DNA of 64,000 bases from Lithospermum erythrorhizon (lineage: Eukaryota; Streptophyta; Magnoliopsida; Boraginales; Boraginaceae): assembly GCA_019722365.1 (NCBI GenBank), contig JADFUC010000892.1, forward strand, positions 310,001 through 374,000. Direction: 5' to 3'. The position numbers were made by a program, and so were the translations under genes. Numbering within the stretch: the stretch's first letter is position 1; each line of letters opens with the position of its first letter. The notes beneath the pieces are model-generated. The model saw only the letters and a list, made by a program, of their open reading frames with translations, searched no databases and was not told where the DNA came from. Positions 1-11,720 of this stretch are shown in pieces.

Positions 1-1300
1 TTAAGGATTATGCCGCTGAAATCAGCGGTAGATGCGTGATAAAAACAACGTGGATCAGCTTGATCGAGGAAAGCAGGCCGGCGCATAAATACCCCTCTTT
101 TACATCATGAAAAAGGGTGCTCATTCATATCCAAAAAACCAAGGAAAAAAAGGTGGAAAAGCTGTAGAAAAACTCTGAAGAAGAAGATTAGCAGAGGCAC
201 CTGAAGACTCCAAAATAGGCGCCCAAACCCCCACCTGAAGCACCCTCCAGCTTGAGGTCAGAAAGGAAGCCTTGGCCAGAAGATTCAAAAAAAGCGCGCC
301 CTAGGCGCCGGAGGCACCTCAGACTTGAAGATTCAAAGGAAAAGCGTCACGGGAGGCACAAGACTCCAAATGGGCGCTGACCCGTCGAGGAAGGTGGACG
401 ATCGAGGTCTCAACAAATAAAGAGTCTCCTCTCCTTTACGAGTTATGCGAGGCTGGCGAAGCCACGCACTACGTAAAATCAAGGGGATCAGGCTGAAGCC
501 CACCTTCTACGTCAAATGGCGTCCAAGCCCCCCTCAAAGAAGGCGAGACTGACCCGGAATCCCCGACAAAGTGGGTTGTCCATCCCGCCCAGCTATAAGA
601 AACACGGCTACTTTGAAGCCATTGCCTACCTTACGCTCTGTTAGGAACACGGAGTATATATATACGAGGAAGGAAAGGCGGAGACCATCTCAAAGTCGAT
701 GAGAAATTTGTTGCCCCCTCAAACCTCCAAGTCAAAATCAAAAGAGTAGGAACACTGAAGCCCATACACATCCAACATCGAGCAACGAGAAGCTTAAGGC
801 TAGCTGGCAGAGGAACCTTGACCAGCTATAAGGTTCGTCCAAGTCCGCCACAAGGACATATCCATATCCAAGGAGGGTCACGCATCCGGTACTTAGCGTA
901 TCCAAATTGACTAAGGCGTCGGTACAGCCCAAACTGCACCTTCCGTCAAGCGGAGAGGTCGAGTCCTATCCGACCCACGTCTCGAGGATCCAAGTTGAGA
1001 TAATGAACAAGTCCATACAACCACGGGATAATCAAGGGCGCTCAAGCGCGGTTCGGACCATATCCAAAGTCGAAGACCAAATCCTCGTCCCGGGCCCTAC
1101 AGGGACACAAATAAAATCAAGACCCAAAACTTAGTCGGTCGGTCGTATCAAGCAATGTAGGCGATCAGCATCGTAGAGAGAATCTTAGGTAATAGTCGAA
1201 CCCTAACCGTTTGATAAACTTTTTTTGTACCAGGAAGGATTTCCCCTAAGGGGTTTTATTATTCTGAAAGCACATAAATAATAAAATCTTTCTTTGCGAT
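1..1300. repeat. GC-richer LTR-like debris
   Basis: This stretch is clearly richer in GC than the flanking DNA and has no open frame with recognisable protein similarity. It contains a palindromic GTATATATATAC at about 654-665 that could be a TATA region, and a perfect palindrome CCCCTAAGGGG at 1243-1253 followed by a T-rich run. This resembles the promoter and R/U5 parts of plant LTR retrotransposons, but no LTR partner or primer-binding site is visible, so the family is not assigned. Confidence 0.3.
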
Positions 1301-2286
1301 ACAAAACTTATTTCAAGGAACAATTGTGTGTATACCTTGAAAATATTAAAAAAATAAAATAATGTATGATGTCTTAGAAATAATAGTGCCCCTTTCTATC
1401 TAATAAATAAAGAGCTAACACGCTTGTGGATAAATGCTACGGAGTATCAGAAAATGTGGTCAGAGCGCCTACGGATGTGTCGAATTCACGAGTAAGAAAG
1501 TATTAATTATTGTAATTTGACCTCCAATAATTAAAGAATTCTATTGTAGTTCTTATTTGATATAATAGATTGTACTTTTGTTCCCATTCCGGCGTGTTTA
1601 AATGGTTCTTATGGTGATTTTTCATATTTTCATGAAATAATTTTGTGGAACATTGTCTCCACGCAAGAAGTGTATTGACAATTCACGTACGGATAAGTGA
1701 GATTGCATGAAACAATGTAGTTCGAACAACTAATTATTTAATAGTTATATATAATCAGTATATTGATAATTAAAATTAGTTCGAGAATCAATAATTTTAG
1801 GATATGATAAGCACACTATCGTGTATGAACAATACTACACTTTGGTCGTTTAGTGAATCTATCACTTTAGGGACCAATATTAATCCACAACTTTGTGGAC
1901 GTACAATAGTGGTTCCTAATGTGCAAACCCACATCTATATGATATCAATTCAAATATAAACCTGGAAAACCAAATTAATAATTACCTCAACTAAATATGG
2001 AGTATGTTCTTTACATACACACTCAAGTACCATAACATTATTTTTTCACCCAGTAGATCGAGTCAAATTCAGAGTTCACATATGATTTTTTCAAGCTGTT
2101 GTATTTTCAAATAGTACTTAGATTTAAAAAAAAAAATCAAATGGCCCTCCAAAACTTGATATTTTATTTAATCACCAAGTATATAATTATTTTCATGTGC
2201 CTATTGATAGGCCAATACAATCGATGCAATAATTTGAAAGAAGATAGTAGTTTATTAGAACCCATCAACCAAATTTCCAATGTTCA
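1301..2286. other. Intergenic, no gene seen
   Basis: AT-rich DNA downstream of the ERF gene. Open frames are short and lack any family signature. The part next to 2286 is the likely 3' untranslated region of the ERF gene. Confidence 0.5.
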
Positions 2287-2784
2287 TTATTGTTTAATCC
2301 TCTTCTTCTTAGGAATGCATTTTTCTGATGGAGTAGATTTTGAACGTTTTCTAGGATTAACTCTATTGGGCACGGACATATTTGGTCCAGCTAAATTTGG
2401 GAAATTAACATTAGCCTTTCTTCCATGGAACTGAAATGCAGCTTTGTCATAGGCCAATGCTGCATCCTCCGCCTTGTCATACGTCCCAAGCCACACTCTT
2501 TCCCCTCCCTTATTCGGATCCCTTATCTCGGCCGCGAATTTTCCCCATTGCCTTCTCCTTACGCCTCTATATCTCTTCTCGTCCCGCGCCACCATGGAAG
2601 TAGATAATAATGATCCTTCTTTATTGCCATCATTATTGGAATTGGTAGTTTTGGATTGTGAACTACTTTGCTCGGATGAGTTCCCATTTATTGTTGTCGG
2701 ACAATCATCATCATCACTAAGAAGGAAATCTTGAATGGATTGGAGAAAAAATAAGTCAGACTCGGAAAGATTTTTGGATGACAT
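2287..2784 (-). CDS. AP2/ERF transcription factor, ERF subfamily
   Basis: A complete single-exon gene of 165 residues. Residues 71-129 form one AP2/ERF DNA-binding domain beginning [20 protein letters not shown]. With numbering from R71, Ala at domain position 14 and Asp at position 19 mark the ERF rather than the DREB subfamily, so GCC-box-type promoters are the expected target. WLG and AYDKAAF are conserved. The usual Pro after the VRRR motif is Gln here. The N-terminus [16 protein letters not shown] followed by four Asp resembles the acidic N-terminal motif of group IX ERFs, so group IX is my best guess. The tail is strongly basic (RKRSK and PKKKRIK) and is a probable nuclear localisation signal. 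The start is the first Met, with a good TATA box about 97 bp upstream. It is expected to act in the nucleus as a regulator; target genes cannot be read from the sequence. Confidence 0.93.
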   Translation of the reverse strand: MSSKNLSESDLFFLQSIQDFLLSDDDDCPTTINGNSSEQSSSQSKTTNSNNDGNKEGSLLSTSMVARDEKRYRGVRRRQWGKFAAEIRDPNKGGERVWLGTYDKAEDAALAYDKAAFQFHGRKANVNFPNLAGPNMSVPNRVNPRKRSKSTPSEKCIPKKKRIKQ

Positions 2785-2880
2785 ATTTAGAAAGTGTGAC
2801 TATCTAAGAATGTCAATGAGATTCAATCTAGATGAACAACTTTTATTTGGCGATGACTTTAGTATAGGAACGTGACACCT

Positions 2881-2891
2881 CCTTATATATA
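2881..2891 (-). promoter_or_regulatory. TATA box of the ERF gene
   Basis: Minus strand TATATATAAGG lies about 97 bp upstream of the ERF start codon, leaving room for a 5' leader of roughly 65-70 nt. Confidence 0.65.
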
Positions 2892-3193
2892 GAATTTGGA
2901 TCATAAATTATCTTTAACTACAGTACTAGATTTATGTAAGTATGCCATTTGTTTTTCTTTAATCTAGGAAACAATAATGAAGAAACATGTTTATTTCATT
3001 ATAAAATGATAATTAGGAGTTTACTAAACTTGTCTACTACCTGTATAGTCTTATAATATTTTTTATGTATTACAGACATACATTATTATTCACCCTTGAC
3101 AATAAATTTCACGATGAAATTGGAGAAGTTCCCTGGAATCAAATTCAACGGTGGACTTATCGAGTGAAAAGACCCCTGATAGATTTGTGGATG

Positions 3194-3223
3194 TTAGACC
3201 TTATCTAGTATGATAATAAATAA
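3194..3223 (+). repeat. Left copy of perfect 30-bp direct repeat
   Basis: Begins TTAGACCTTATCTAGTATGA and is identical to 4415-4444. It lies outside the left inverted arm of the element. Confidence 0.9.
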
Positions 3224-4414
3224 AGGTTAATGGCGTCAATCGCTTATGTTCTGCCCGATGTTTTGATCGATCGCGCATGTTGAAACCGTCATCGATCACT
3301 TATCTTTAAAAATGTTCGGTCGATCATCCATTACATCCGCGTGAGGAACACGTCAGTGACTTTTTGATAAAGAGGTATTTTTTCGTCTTTTCACTTAATC
3401 AAGCGGGCGTTGGCGGGAACTTTTCAAAGATAGGTGATCGGCGAGATAGTTCGAGGCCGCCGGTGTCGATTGGAAATGTGGGTAAACATGGGTGTCATTG
3501 AAAATATTGGGTAAACATAGGTGATCGACTGGTAACATTAGGTAAATATAGCGGAGGTAATTTAGTCAGTTCAATATTTAAATATTATTAATGACCCAAA
3601 ATACTTCTCTTATAACATTTGACACCTCCTTTCTCCCCTTAATTACAATCTCGCTCCCAATTTCTTCCACAAATTAGTAATCTTGTCATACGTCTTAAAT
3701 GCTTTGATTCAAGAGCCCCGTTTCACTTGAACATTAAGCTTCATCCAAAATAGAAAAATAGTACCTTGTGAAATTTACCCAAACTAACCTCTGAGGACCA
3801 CACATATCGAAATTGGGAAGATAGGCATTGGCGAATCTTGAATTCAAGCCGGCGCTGACTCCACGAGGCGAGGAGCCAGCCGGGTATGTGGAGTGCAAAA
3901 GGCTTGGTGAGCATTGCTAGCGGGCTACGTCGAGGATTGCAAGAGTAGCGCTTTTCAATTATAATCCTCCCGATTATATAGGCTCTCTTTCACCCCCATT
4001 TTGTCGCTTTTCTCTATATCTCTCCATCATGACTCCGTAGGCGGCAGTAGAATTTTGAAGTCAAACCCGGCATGACTCGTTTGAGTATTGCAAATGCGAG
4101 AAATAATAAAATAAGTAAAGAATTTAGGGAAGCCAATTTGGTTACGCATTGATATGAAAAATTATTTCATAAATTGAAGTCGAAAGTAAAAATTGAGGGA
4201 GAAATGGGTATCAAATGTCACAATAAGTGTTTTGGGTCATCACTTTAAATATGAAATTGACTAAATTAGCTCATTTATATTTCTAAGTACAATGTTACGA
4301 TCCGATACCTATGTTTTACCTAATGTTCACGTCGATTATATATTTCAAGCTTAGATCGGTCGATCACCTATCTTTGAAAAGTTCCATAAATAAATTTCAT
4401 TGTTTTCGTGTATA

Positions 4415-4444
4415 TTAGACCTTATCTAGTATGATAATAAATAA
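4415..4444 (+). repeat. Right copy of perfect 30-bp direct repeat
   Basis: Identical to 3194-3223 and in the same orientation, just outside the right inverted arm. Confidence 0.9.
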
Positions 4445-4510
4445 TTTGAGGGTTCTTGTAAAATCCATAAATTAAATACTATGTCAAATAGATCTTTTTG
4501 TGTGCCTCGT

Positions 4511-4926
4511 CATATATTTCCAAGACCCTAAATTTGGACCATTTTACCCCTACCGACCGCATGAAGTGTGGGTTGAAAATAACTTCCACCCCATTCCCAT
4601 TTGGTCGGTAAGGGTCGATCAAATGGAATGAATTAATCGATCCACACACCATTTTTCGGTGAGGGGTAAAATGAAATTTATACCGACCAAATAAGTGTGG
4701 GTTAGAATGCAGATTTAACCCACACTCCATTAATCGGACCCCTACTGACCAAATGGAGTGTGGGGTGGAATTGCTTTTCGATTCACATTTCATGCGGTCG
4801 ATAGTAGTAAAATGGTTTTCACTTATATCACTGACCAAGTGGAGTGTAGGGTGGAATTGCTTTCGAACCCACACTCCATGCGATCGATAGAGGTAAAATT
4901 ATCAAAATTTTATACCTTGAAAATGA
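4511..4926. mobile_element. Inverted-repeat (foldback-like) MITE
   Basis: The left end (TTTCCAAGACC, then ATTTTACCCCTACCGACCGC and ATGAAGTGTGGGTT) matches the reverse complement of the right end (TTTTCAAGGTAT, ATTTTACCTCTATCGATCGC, ATGGAGTGTGGGTT) over about 100 bp. Inside, short blocks such as CACACTCCAT and GACCAAATGGAGTGTGGGG recur in both orientations. The element has no coding capacity. I could not fix a clean target-site duplication, so the exact ends are approximate. Confidence 0.6.
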
Positions 4927-5204
4927 AAACCTTGGAAATAGTTTTCTTCCTTAGTAGTCCACTATCAAAAAGTAAACAAGCTAAGAGATGTTTCCTTACG
5001 TAGAAAGAGGTAAAAGTGAGTATTAATGACTTCTACATGAGAGGTTTTATTATACATACAGCACTTTCGATGTTACAAGAAAATTATATTGAGTCATCGA
5101 ATATAATCATGCTAACAATCATTATTGTCTTGCATATTATAGTAAATTATGCAACAAGAGATGACGTGCGTGGTTCTGATTGTAATGCAAAGAATTTTTT
5201 TTAT

Positions 5205-5990
5205 TATTTATGTATAAGGATATAAAATAAAATTTATTATAGGGGAAAATTTCTTAGTGTACAGGTTTTATCAAATCGAAGAAGATCGATTGTCCAAACT
5301 ATAAGTCCATAAACGTTTGGTGACGATTTGTGATATCTTTGACTTGATTTAAGACCAGTCTCAAGTCCATCAAGAGGGTTGTTTTCTCAAATACTTGAGG
5401 CCCGGTCGGGGAGTATTTTCTCAAGTCGGAACATCACGGGGGCTGCTGGGCCCCCAGAGGTGTCCTCGCATATTTTTTTCAAGTATTTTCGGTGTGTTCG
5501 ATGTCGAGTGTTGTGTGATTTTCGAAAATAAGGGGCATATTTATAGGCTTTTGGGCCTTAAAGACTTGCTTCTGATTGATTGGTTTAATTTCCATTGAAT
5601 TTCCCTCCAAGAAATCAAACTTCACAGCGCCTATTTTTGTCGGGAAGGTTCAGGATTTTTGGTCAAATGCATTTTTCATATTGACCTGGACGCTGGAGCG
5701 ATTTCGAACCACATAACCCCTTTGAGTCTCCATTTTGAATCCCATAACTTTTTTGGAGTGCTTATTTTGAACCCCGGAACTTCCAGAACTTCATTTCTAG
5801 GCCCTTTGGCCGATTTTAATTAGGCAAATTAGAGATTTTGACGCCGAGCCTAAATTTAATGAACTTTTAATTCATTTTAGGACTCGTCGAGAACCTAACC
5901 ACGTGTCATTTTTAATGAAAACCGATTTTTAATTAATTTAATTAAGTCATTTTTAATTATTATTTAATAGAATTTTTACTCTGTACATAC
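5205..5990. repeat. Dispersed LTR-like repeat, copy A (shortened)
   Basis: Opens with TATTTATGTATAAGGATATAAAATAAAA and a block containing GAAGATCGATTGTCCAAACT that recurs in copies B (12217-14090) and C (41679-43335). Its 3' half also matches them: CCGATTTTAATTAGGCAAAT, CCTAAATTTAATG, CCACGTGTCAT and the closing AATTAATTTAATTAAGTCA. It includes ATATTTATAGGCTTTTGGGC, a possible TATA region shared with copy B. About 1 kb of the middle is missing compared with B and C. The arrangement suggests solo LTRs, but ends and target duplications are not clear. Confidence 0.55.
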
Positions 5991-6139
5991 ACTGATAGGG
6001 AGTAGCCTCCATAATTCTTGTATGTTTGGTTTATGTTTCTGAATATATTTTATTTTCGTCTGATTTTATTTTTATCATATTATTATACTCAATTATTGGG
6101 GAGTCTAGGACGCGCGGTTATTAATTTCCTAGCAACATC

Positions 6140-6638
6140 CACTAATGTTGCAGAAAACACCTAAAATAAATCAGAACGCCTTCAACTAAAACATTGCATC
6201 TACTATACATCCATCATGTGACATTGTACAGATGATTAGCGTAGGTATAAAATAAATGGAAAAGAAATAAAATAAATGATTTGCGTTGAGTTAGCGTCGG
6301 TATAAAATAAAAATAAAAAATTAAATAAATGATCTGCGTCGGGTTAGAGTCGGTATAAAATAAATAAATAAATAAATAATTAAATAATCATTTAGCTTCG
6401 GTTACACGTCGGGCTTAAATAAATGGAAAATAAATTATAATAGATTTTAGCGTCAGTGTAGCGTTGGTCTATACTCGAATATAAACGGGTTATGGCTTTT
6501 ATATTTCGCGTCGGTTTGAGGTCGGAAATATATTTAGTGTCGCGGAATTTGTTTCGGAATATTATCAACTCGAATCCGACACTATATCCGTATTAGTGTC
6601 GGAATCGGGCGTCGAATTTGCTGCTTTCTTTAGTAGTG
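6140..6638. mobile_element. CACTA (En/Spm)-like non-autonomous element
   Basis: The right end reads TTTCTTTAGTAGTG, so its reverse complement begins CACTACTAAAGAAAG, the usual start of plant CACTA elements. Subterminal repeats follow: CCGACACTA-type blocks at the right, and three copies of TAGCGTCGGTATAAAATAAA or variants at about 6235, 6289 and 6342 (period about 54 bp). A CACTAATGTTGCAGAAAA at 6140 could be the other end, giving 499 bp. The flanking triplets (ATC and CTC) match at only two of three positions, so the left end is less certain than the right. Confidence 0.5.
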
Positions 6639-8349
6639 CTCGTGTCTGATTTCTAGGTTATCGTGTTTTGATTCCTCACAAATTGTCAGGTTGAAATATA
6701 TGTAGAGGCGTATAAAGGATGAATAACTCCTTTTGGACCTCAAAGAGAAAGCTTCCGGAAACGCACATCAACTCATGCAACGGACATCATACCAAATGAT
6801 ACGATTATTATCCGATATCACCTATGTGATGTTTCATACTCGCTCAGTCGCTCCACCCCTAGTTTAAGGAAATTTTTATCATTTTGAAAAATCTCAAATT
6901 ACATTATCCATTAGATTGACCAAATGTTTGGAAAATGAAGGTAAATTTGAGATTTAGATTATTTGACAAACAATAATGTTTGTGCAAAATTAAATGAGAT
7001 TTAGAAAAAAGGATAGGAGAAAGTATCATTCTTCACATTTTTTCCTTCCTACTTCGATTAGGCTCGACAATTTACACGACAACACAGCTCTATTAGTCTG
7101 TTTCTGGGCTGTTATTACTCTGATCTATGCCTTTATTTTGGAAGTGGCCTGCATGTGTACTATTATTAAAACCTAGAATTGTCAGTTCATGTCGAATATA
7201 TAATCTGAAAATCAAATTAGAATTATTTTAGACTAATATTCATCAGTCGTCTGTTACTCTAACAACATGATTAGAATATACTCCGTATATGTATCAACCA
7301 CTTATTAGCATCTTCCTTTCATGATTAATGCATGTATTGGTTAAGTACAAACGAATACCTATTATTAATATAGTTCAATAAGCTTACTTTTTTATTATGA
7401 AATTCTAGAAATTTAAAAGAATATATGACAACCAATTAAATAAAAATACTGCCGTATTAATTTAGGGCAAAATAATCTTAATCATAAGTTCAGAAAGTGA
7501 CAACATATATTATGCTGACTAGAAAGTGACAACATAATAATCATAATAATGATAATATTAATAAAATTTTAAAATAGTAACAAACCAATCCCTATCCTAG
7601 TTAAGGGTATGTAAATAAATCCGTTGGTGCACCGGTCATATACGTGCGAGAAGTACTGAGAGAAACTCAATCAGTTATTGATAGAAATAAAAAATTTCAC
7701 ATAGTTTCATAAGATTATATATATTGTCCCTCTATTGCCGAACAATTAATTTTATGATAAATTTCCATGGGGCTCTTACTAGAAATAATGCAGAATAGTT
7801 GAGCTCAATTGCTCTGTCAATCCATGAGTGAGTCAATTGAATTTGATGGTTAAATAATTTAACAAACTTAAAACCTTTACTTACAAACATTCAATCATCA
7901 ACAGTGTTATTGTAAAAGTAATCTACTATAAAATATTATTTATTAATATATTTTTATCTGCACATTATAGGCAATATGATTTAAGTTAAAATCTTTAAAT
8001 TCAAGAATAAAAAATTATTCTTCCTGCATCCCTAAAAAAATTATCACATTTAATTGAACTTTATCCGTAGATATTTTTTTTATAATATTTTATGAAATAT
8101 ATATCAATAAAAAATACATTTTCAAAATTTTTCTCATTAATATATTTTCATCAAATACTATCTGATATAGATAAAAATATTTATGATCAAAATTGACTAT
8201 TAAAAGTTAAAAAATCAAAATATGACTTCCACAGAAGCGAAGGAAGGAGGTGACTATTTTTTGTACTCTATTTAAATCGGATTATACCTTTTTAAGGGAG
8301 ATCCAGCAGTTATTGGGAATTATCTAGATGAAAAATAAATTTTGAGTTA
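6639..8349. other. Intergenic, AT-rich, no gene seen
   Basis: Stop-rich in all frames. A 60-codon frame at 6994-7176 shows no domain or homology that I recognise. Weak inverted similarity between about 8021 and 8251 was considered as a further MITE but is poor. Confidence 0.5.
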
Positions 8350-8572
8350 TTCCCTCCAATTCAAAACAATTGACTTTCTCATATATCGAGATAAAACTTT
8401 AATTTTCAAATACTTCTTAATTATATTATTAAAAAATTAATATTATGAAAGTATTTTAAAAGACGAATCCAATTATATAAATTTTATATTTTTTAAAATA
8501 ATGAATAATTAATAAGCGTGAATTCAAAGTTGATTTTAAAAAATTGGCGTTAATTATTTTGGATCGAAACAA
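8350..8572. mobile_element. Stowaway-like MITE, degenerate
   Basis: The left end TTCCCTCCAATTCAAAACAA aligns with the reverse complement of the right end (CGATCCAAAATAATTAACGCC), the best match being CAAAAcAATTgAC against CAAAAtAATTaAC. TA flanks are possible on both sides. There is no coding capacity. The length of about 220 bp and the CTCC-type ends fit Stowaway MITEs mobilised by Tc1/mariner transposases. Confidence 0.45.
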
Positions 8573-9549
8573 TTACTAGTTACTCCGTTTTAGTAAGTCA
8601 CATTAGCATGTGTCTGCCACATGTTGACACAATAATTTTGGGAAAACAATGCAGCCGCTAGAGGACAAAAAATAAGATTTTTTAATCTTCTAAATCTAAT
8701 TAGTGAATCTAAAGGTTTCAATAAATTAAGAAAGTAAACTGCAGATGAATCTAAAGTTGCGTCGTATGTTCGTGCACCAACTCTTTAATAATATTCCTAT
8801 TTGATAATGTTGGAGATGTCATATCTCATATTGAAAATTGATCTCCTTCCAAGTTAATATATAAGATATTAAATTATTTTTTATTGTCAATTGGTTTTAT
8901 ACTGGAACCCCATAAACTCTTGCGTGATATCAAAGTCGAGGCGAGGAATTGATGGGGGGCGCGTAGCAGGTGAAGATGAACCTTGAGTTTTTCTCAAATG
9001 TTAGTGAAAGCACAATTACATATAAATATTTTACATGTTTGAGTACTAAAAAGAATCTTTTATACAACCTTGAAGGTATAGTGCTTGAATTGATCACTTG
9101 TATACGTAAGCTTGATTACATATATGTGACCGCATTATATTAGTCACGAAATAAGCTTAGATGACATTTGCTTGTTAAGCTATAATAAGTCATGAAGCTT
9201 GAGAATTGAATAAATCATGATAGATTAAATTCTATGATAGGCAATTCTCTTATTGACAAAGGCGACTCTCTGTTAAGAGGTCCATTACAATTAAGGATCT
9301 CGTGTGATTGAGAGTGGTTGGACTCTGACCACATGGTAATTTGACTATTACATAGTAATAGGATTCATTTGTATGCCAGAAATATCGGGGATCATGTGTT
9401 ACATGCGGCCATGACATAACCAGTGCATGTATATGAATTGTGGAGTTTTTTATTTCTTATTTGATGCGGGGAATAAACTTTGTAGTAACTTTAAGAGAAT
9501 AGGGTAAATATAGTTCCATGGGAGATGGATCACCAATTGATTTTCATCA

Positions 9550-11071
9550 GAACTGAATGTGAGAATAGTGTCATAAGCAGGTTGTCCAGTAGTAGACACT
9601 ATTTGCCAAGTAACTCATTAATAGGGTTAGTGTATACTCGCGAGTAAACTAAAGAAGCTTGAAGTTAGTATAACATTACCGGATCAACTTGTATTGTTGA
9701 CAATATTATTAAAGAATATTTTAATAAGATAGATGTGTTTAGCACACCTTTAGTTGTGTTGTAAACCTACCCGATAATAAAACCAGTGGCTAGCGCACGC
9801 CCCAAAACTGAATAGTCACTAGAAATACCAAAGCGAGGGTTTTGTCCGCATTACACTTAACTAGTGGGTATTTGAGAGGAAGCGGACTCATATGGTAATG
9901 TTCATAGTTTAAGCAGAAGCTTGGTAAAAGGCTTAAACCCGTTTTTGTACATAGCTATCGTGGTATACGGGATAATCTTAGCCATCATTGATTCCATGGT
10001 TGAGAGACCGAGCAGATGGATGTAAAGTCTACTTGCAAGTAGTATTCTGGATTATGATATGATTGTGATCATTACCCTTCCAACTTTACATGTCTTAAAG
10101 GACCTAAGAGTTTAATGCAAGCTTAAAGGTTCCACGTGTGGACTTGAGCAACCATCTCGGAGTTGATATATTCTTGCCGGTCATCGAGGTTTGATTTCCG
10201 CGAGATTGAAAGAAGCTGAATGATCACCCCGAGGTTAGAGTGGGAGCAAAGTTCATTTACTTTACAGGAATAAGTTGAGCAATTGATTGAACAAAGTAAT
10301 TCTTATTTACAATCTAATTATCAACTACATTATATGAATGCGTAAATTCGTTTCATAGTCATTTATTATTTCACAATTGATCAAAATAATAATAAATTCA
10401 AAGGCAGTGATACATGTGGTTTCTAGAGAGGCAACACATGGCGTTGGCAACTCTTCAAATCTAGAAACATGAGATAGCCATTTTCCTAGTCAGATGTTGA
10501 TGGTTTTGGGGAACTAGCATTTGATGACCAGCATAGTGATTGATTTATGATCAATTTTATTGGATCATGAGAGCTTGTAAGTCTGATCAATCTTATGGGC
10601 TATCGGTTGCATAAGCGAGGAGTTGAATTGACATTTGCAAAATCATAGAAGATATGTATATAAAATTGTCCTATGATGTTTGCTTAGAGGCATTAAGTTT
10701 AACAATTCTTAGACTTCCCTAGCATTATATAACTAAGGTATGTTATATGAGTTGTGTGCTGACTATGTCAAGCGTCTACCTACCTTGAGGGATTATAATG
10801 GCATATGTTGGGTGGCCTTGTTGAAGTATAGCGGTAAGGTGTTGATATATTATAGAGATTTATCCATCCTTGATATATAAGGTAGATCTGGGGCCTCTAC
10901 CCGATGAGTTTGGGGGCGATTGGTTTATGGGAGGCCGCGAAAATTTTTGATTGATTCCGGGCGAGTAAAAGAAAGTTGTGGGTGTTTAAATGCATGCGCT
11001 TATTATGGTGCTTTGTGACTAGAGATCGCGGATAAAGGGAATTGTAAAATGTCGTCCAAAGGGCAAGTGGG
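9550..11071 (+). mobile_element. Decayed Ty1/copia pol, 3' part
   Basis: All frames are broken, but fragments fit copia reverse transcriptase and RNase H. At about 9699-9760 the plus strand reads VDNIIKEYFNKIDVFSTPLV, comparable with the conserved copia block that ends in a STPL motif; about 140 bp on, YLRGSGL resembles the later YLRGT block. At 11061-11073 a polypurine-like CAAGTGGGAATGTTG precedes TGTTGAAAAT, which looks like the junction with a 3' LTR. The assignment rests on short matches. Confidence 0.4.
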
Positions 11072-11390
11072 AATGTTGAAAATCAATTATTTTAATTTCT
11101 ATAATTATGCCCATTCACGGCGGTGTTGTAACAATTCATTTACTAGTTTAGTTAAATGAAATTACTCAGCTTAGTGTTAAAATGTAAGTAATTATAAATT
11201 ACAAATGGAACTCACGATAATATCGCGGGGGTTATGCGATTTCACCAGATCACCATTGCATAACCGATATAATATCATAATAGTCAGTATATTATTATAC
11301 GGCTAATATTATCGAGCCGGAAGGTGGCGCATTACAATGACGTTGAGTTATATTCCATGTATGGAGTCATCGGGTATATTCCATGTATGC
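11072..11390 (+). repeat. Probable copia 3' LTR start
   Basis: Starts TGTTGAAAATCAATTATT directly after a purine-rich tract. The following 250-300 bp are similar to 35015-35300: TTTCTATAATTATG, AATTCATTTACTA, AACTCACGATAAT, TATATTATTATAcGGCTAATATTATC and GTTATATTCCA occur in the same order in both. Confidence 0.5.
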
Positions 11391-11435
11391 TTTAATTTTA
11401 GTGACATTTAATATGAGGCATTTTTCTGCAGGGAC

Positions 11436-11720
11436 TTTATTTCAAGTTCAAATTTAGGGGTTTAATTAATGCTTAGAAACCACTTATTTTTACTTCGATT
11501 AATTCCGGGCTTGATTTCAGGGAACCCTTGTTCGAGGGGTTTGATTTGAATTTGGGTTTTAATCGAAACTGATCGAAATGTGGCATCGCTTTTAGTGGCT
11601 CAACTTTTGAGTAATTTGATTAATTCATCTTAATTAATTTAATTATTATTTTGATAGATTTTGATATTACTCTGTTGATTTATTAAGATTATTCGATTCA
11701 ACAAATTGTCTAATTTTATG
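11436..11720 (+). repeat. Fragment of the LTR-like family (3' end)
   Basis: Contains AACCCTTGTTCGAGGGGTTT and ATTTAATTAATTCATCTTAATTAATTT-type sequence, matching the last 250 bp of copies B and C. The rest, to about 12216, is AT-rich with no gene. Confidence 0.45.

Larger units (their letters stand above)
3194..4444. mobile_element. Non-autonomous element with long inverted repeats and 30-bp flanking direct repeat
   Basis: Two arms of about 250 bp are inverted relative to each other: roughly 3417-3680 and 4150-4385. Both contain GGAACTTTTCAAAGATAGG, TAACATTAGGTAAA and a stretch around ATGACCCAAAA in matching order. The arms enclose about 450 bp that is richer in GC around 3840-3940. Outside the arms, the same 30 bases occur in direct orientation at 3194-3223 and 4415-4444 without mismatch. 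Long arms without transposase are typical of Mutator-like or foldback elements, but these make target duplications of about 9 bp, not 30. About 190 bp between the left direct repeat and the left arm has no matching counterpart on the right. Confidence 0.55.

Noticed and set aside
8021..8251. Possible additional MITE
   Set aside because: Only CTTCCT at the ends and scattered matches agree in inverted orientation, too little in such AT-rich sequence.
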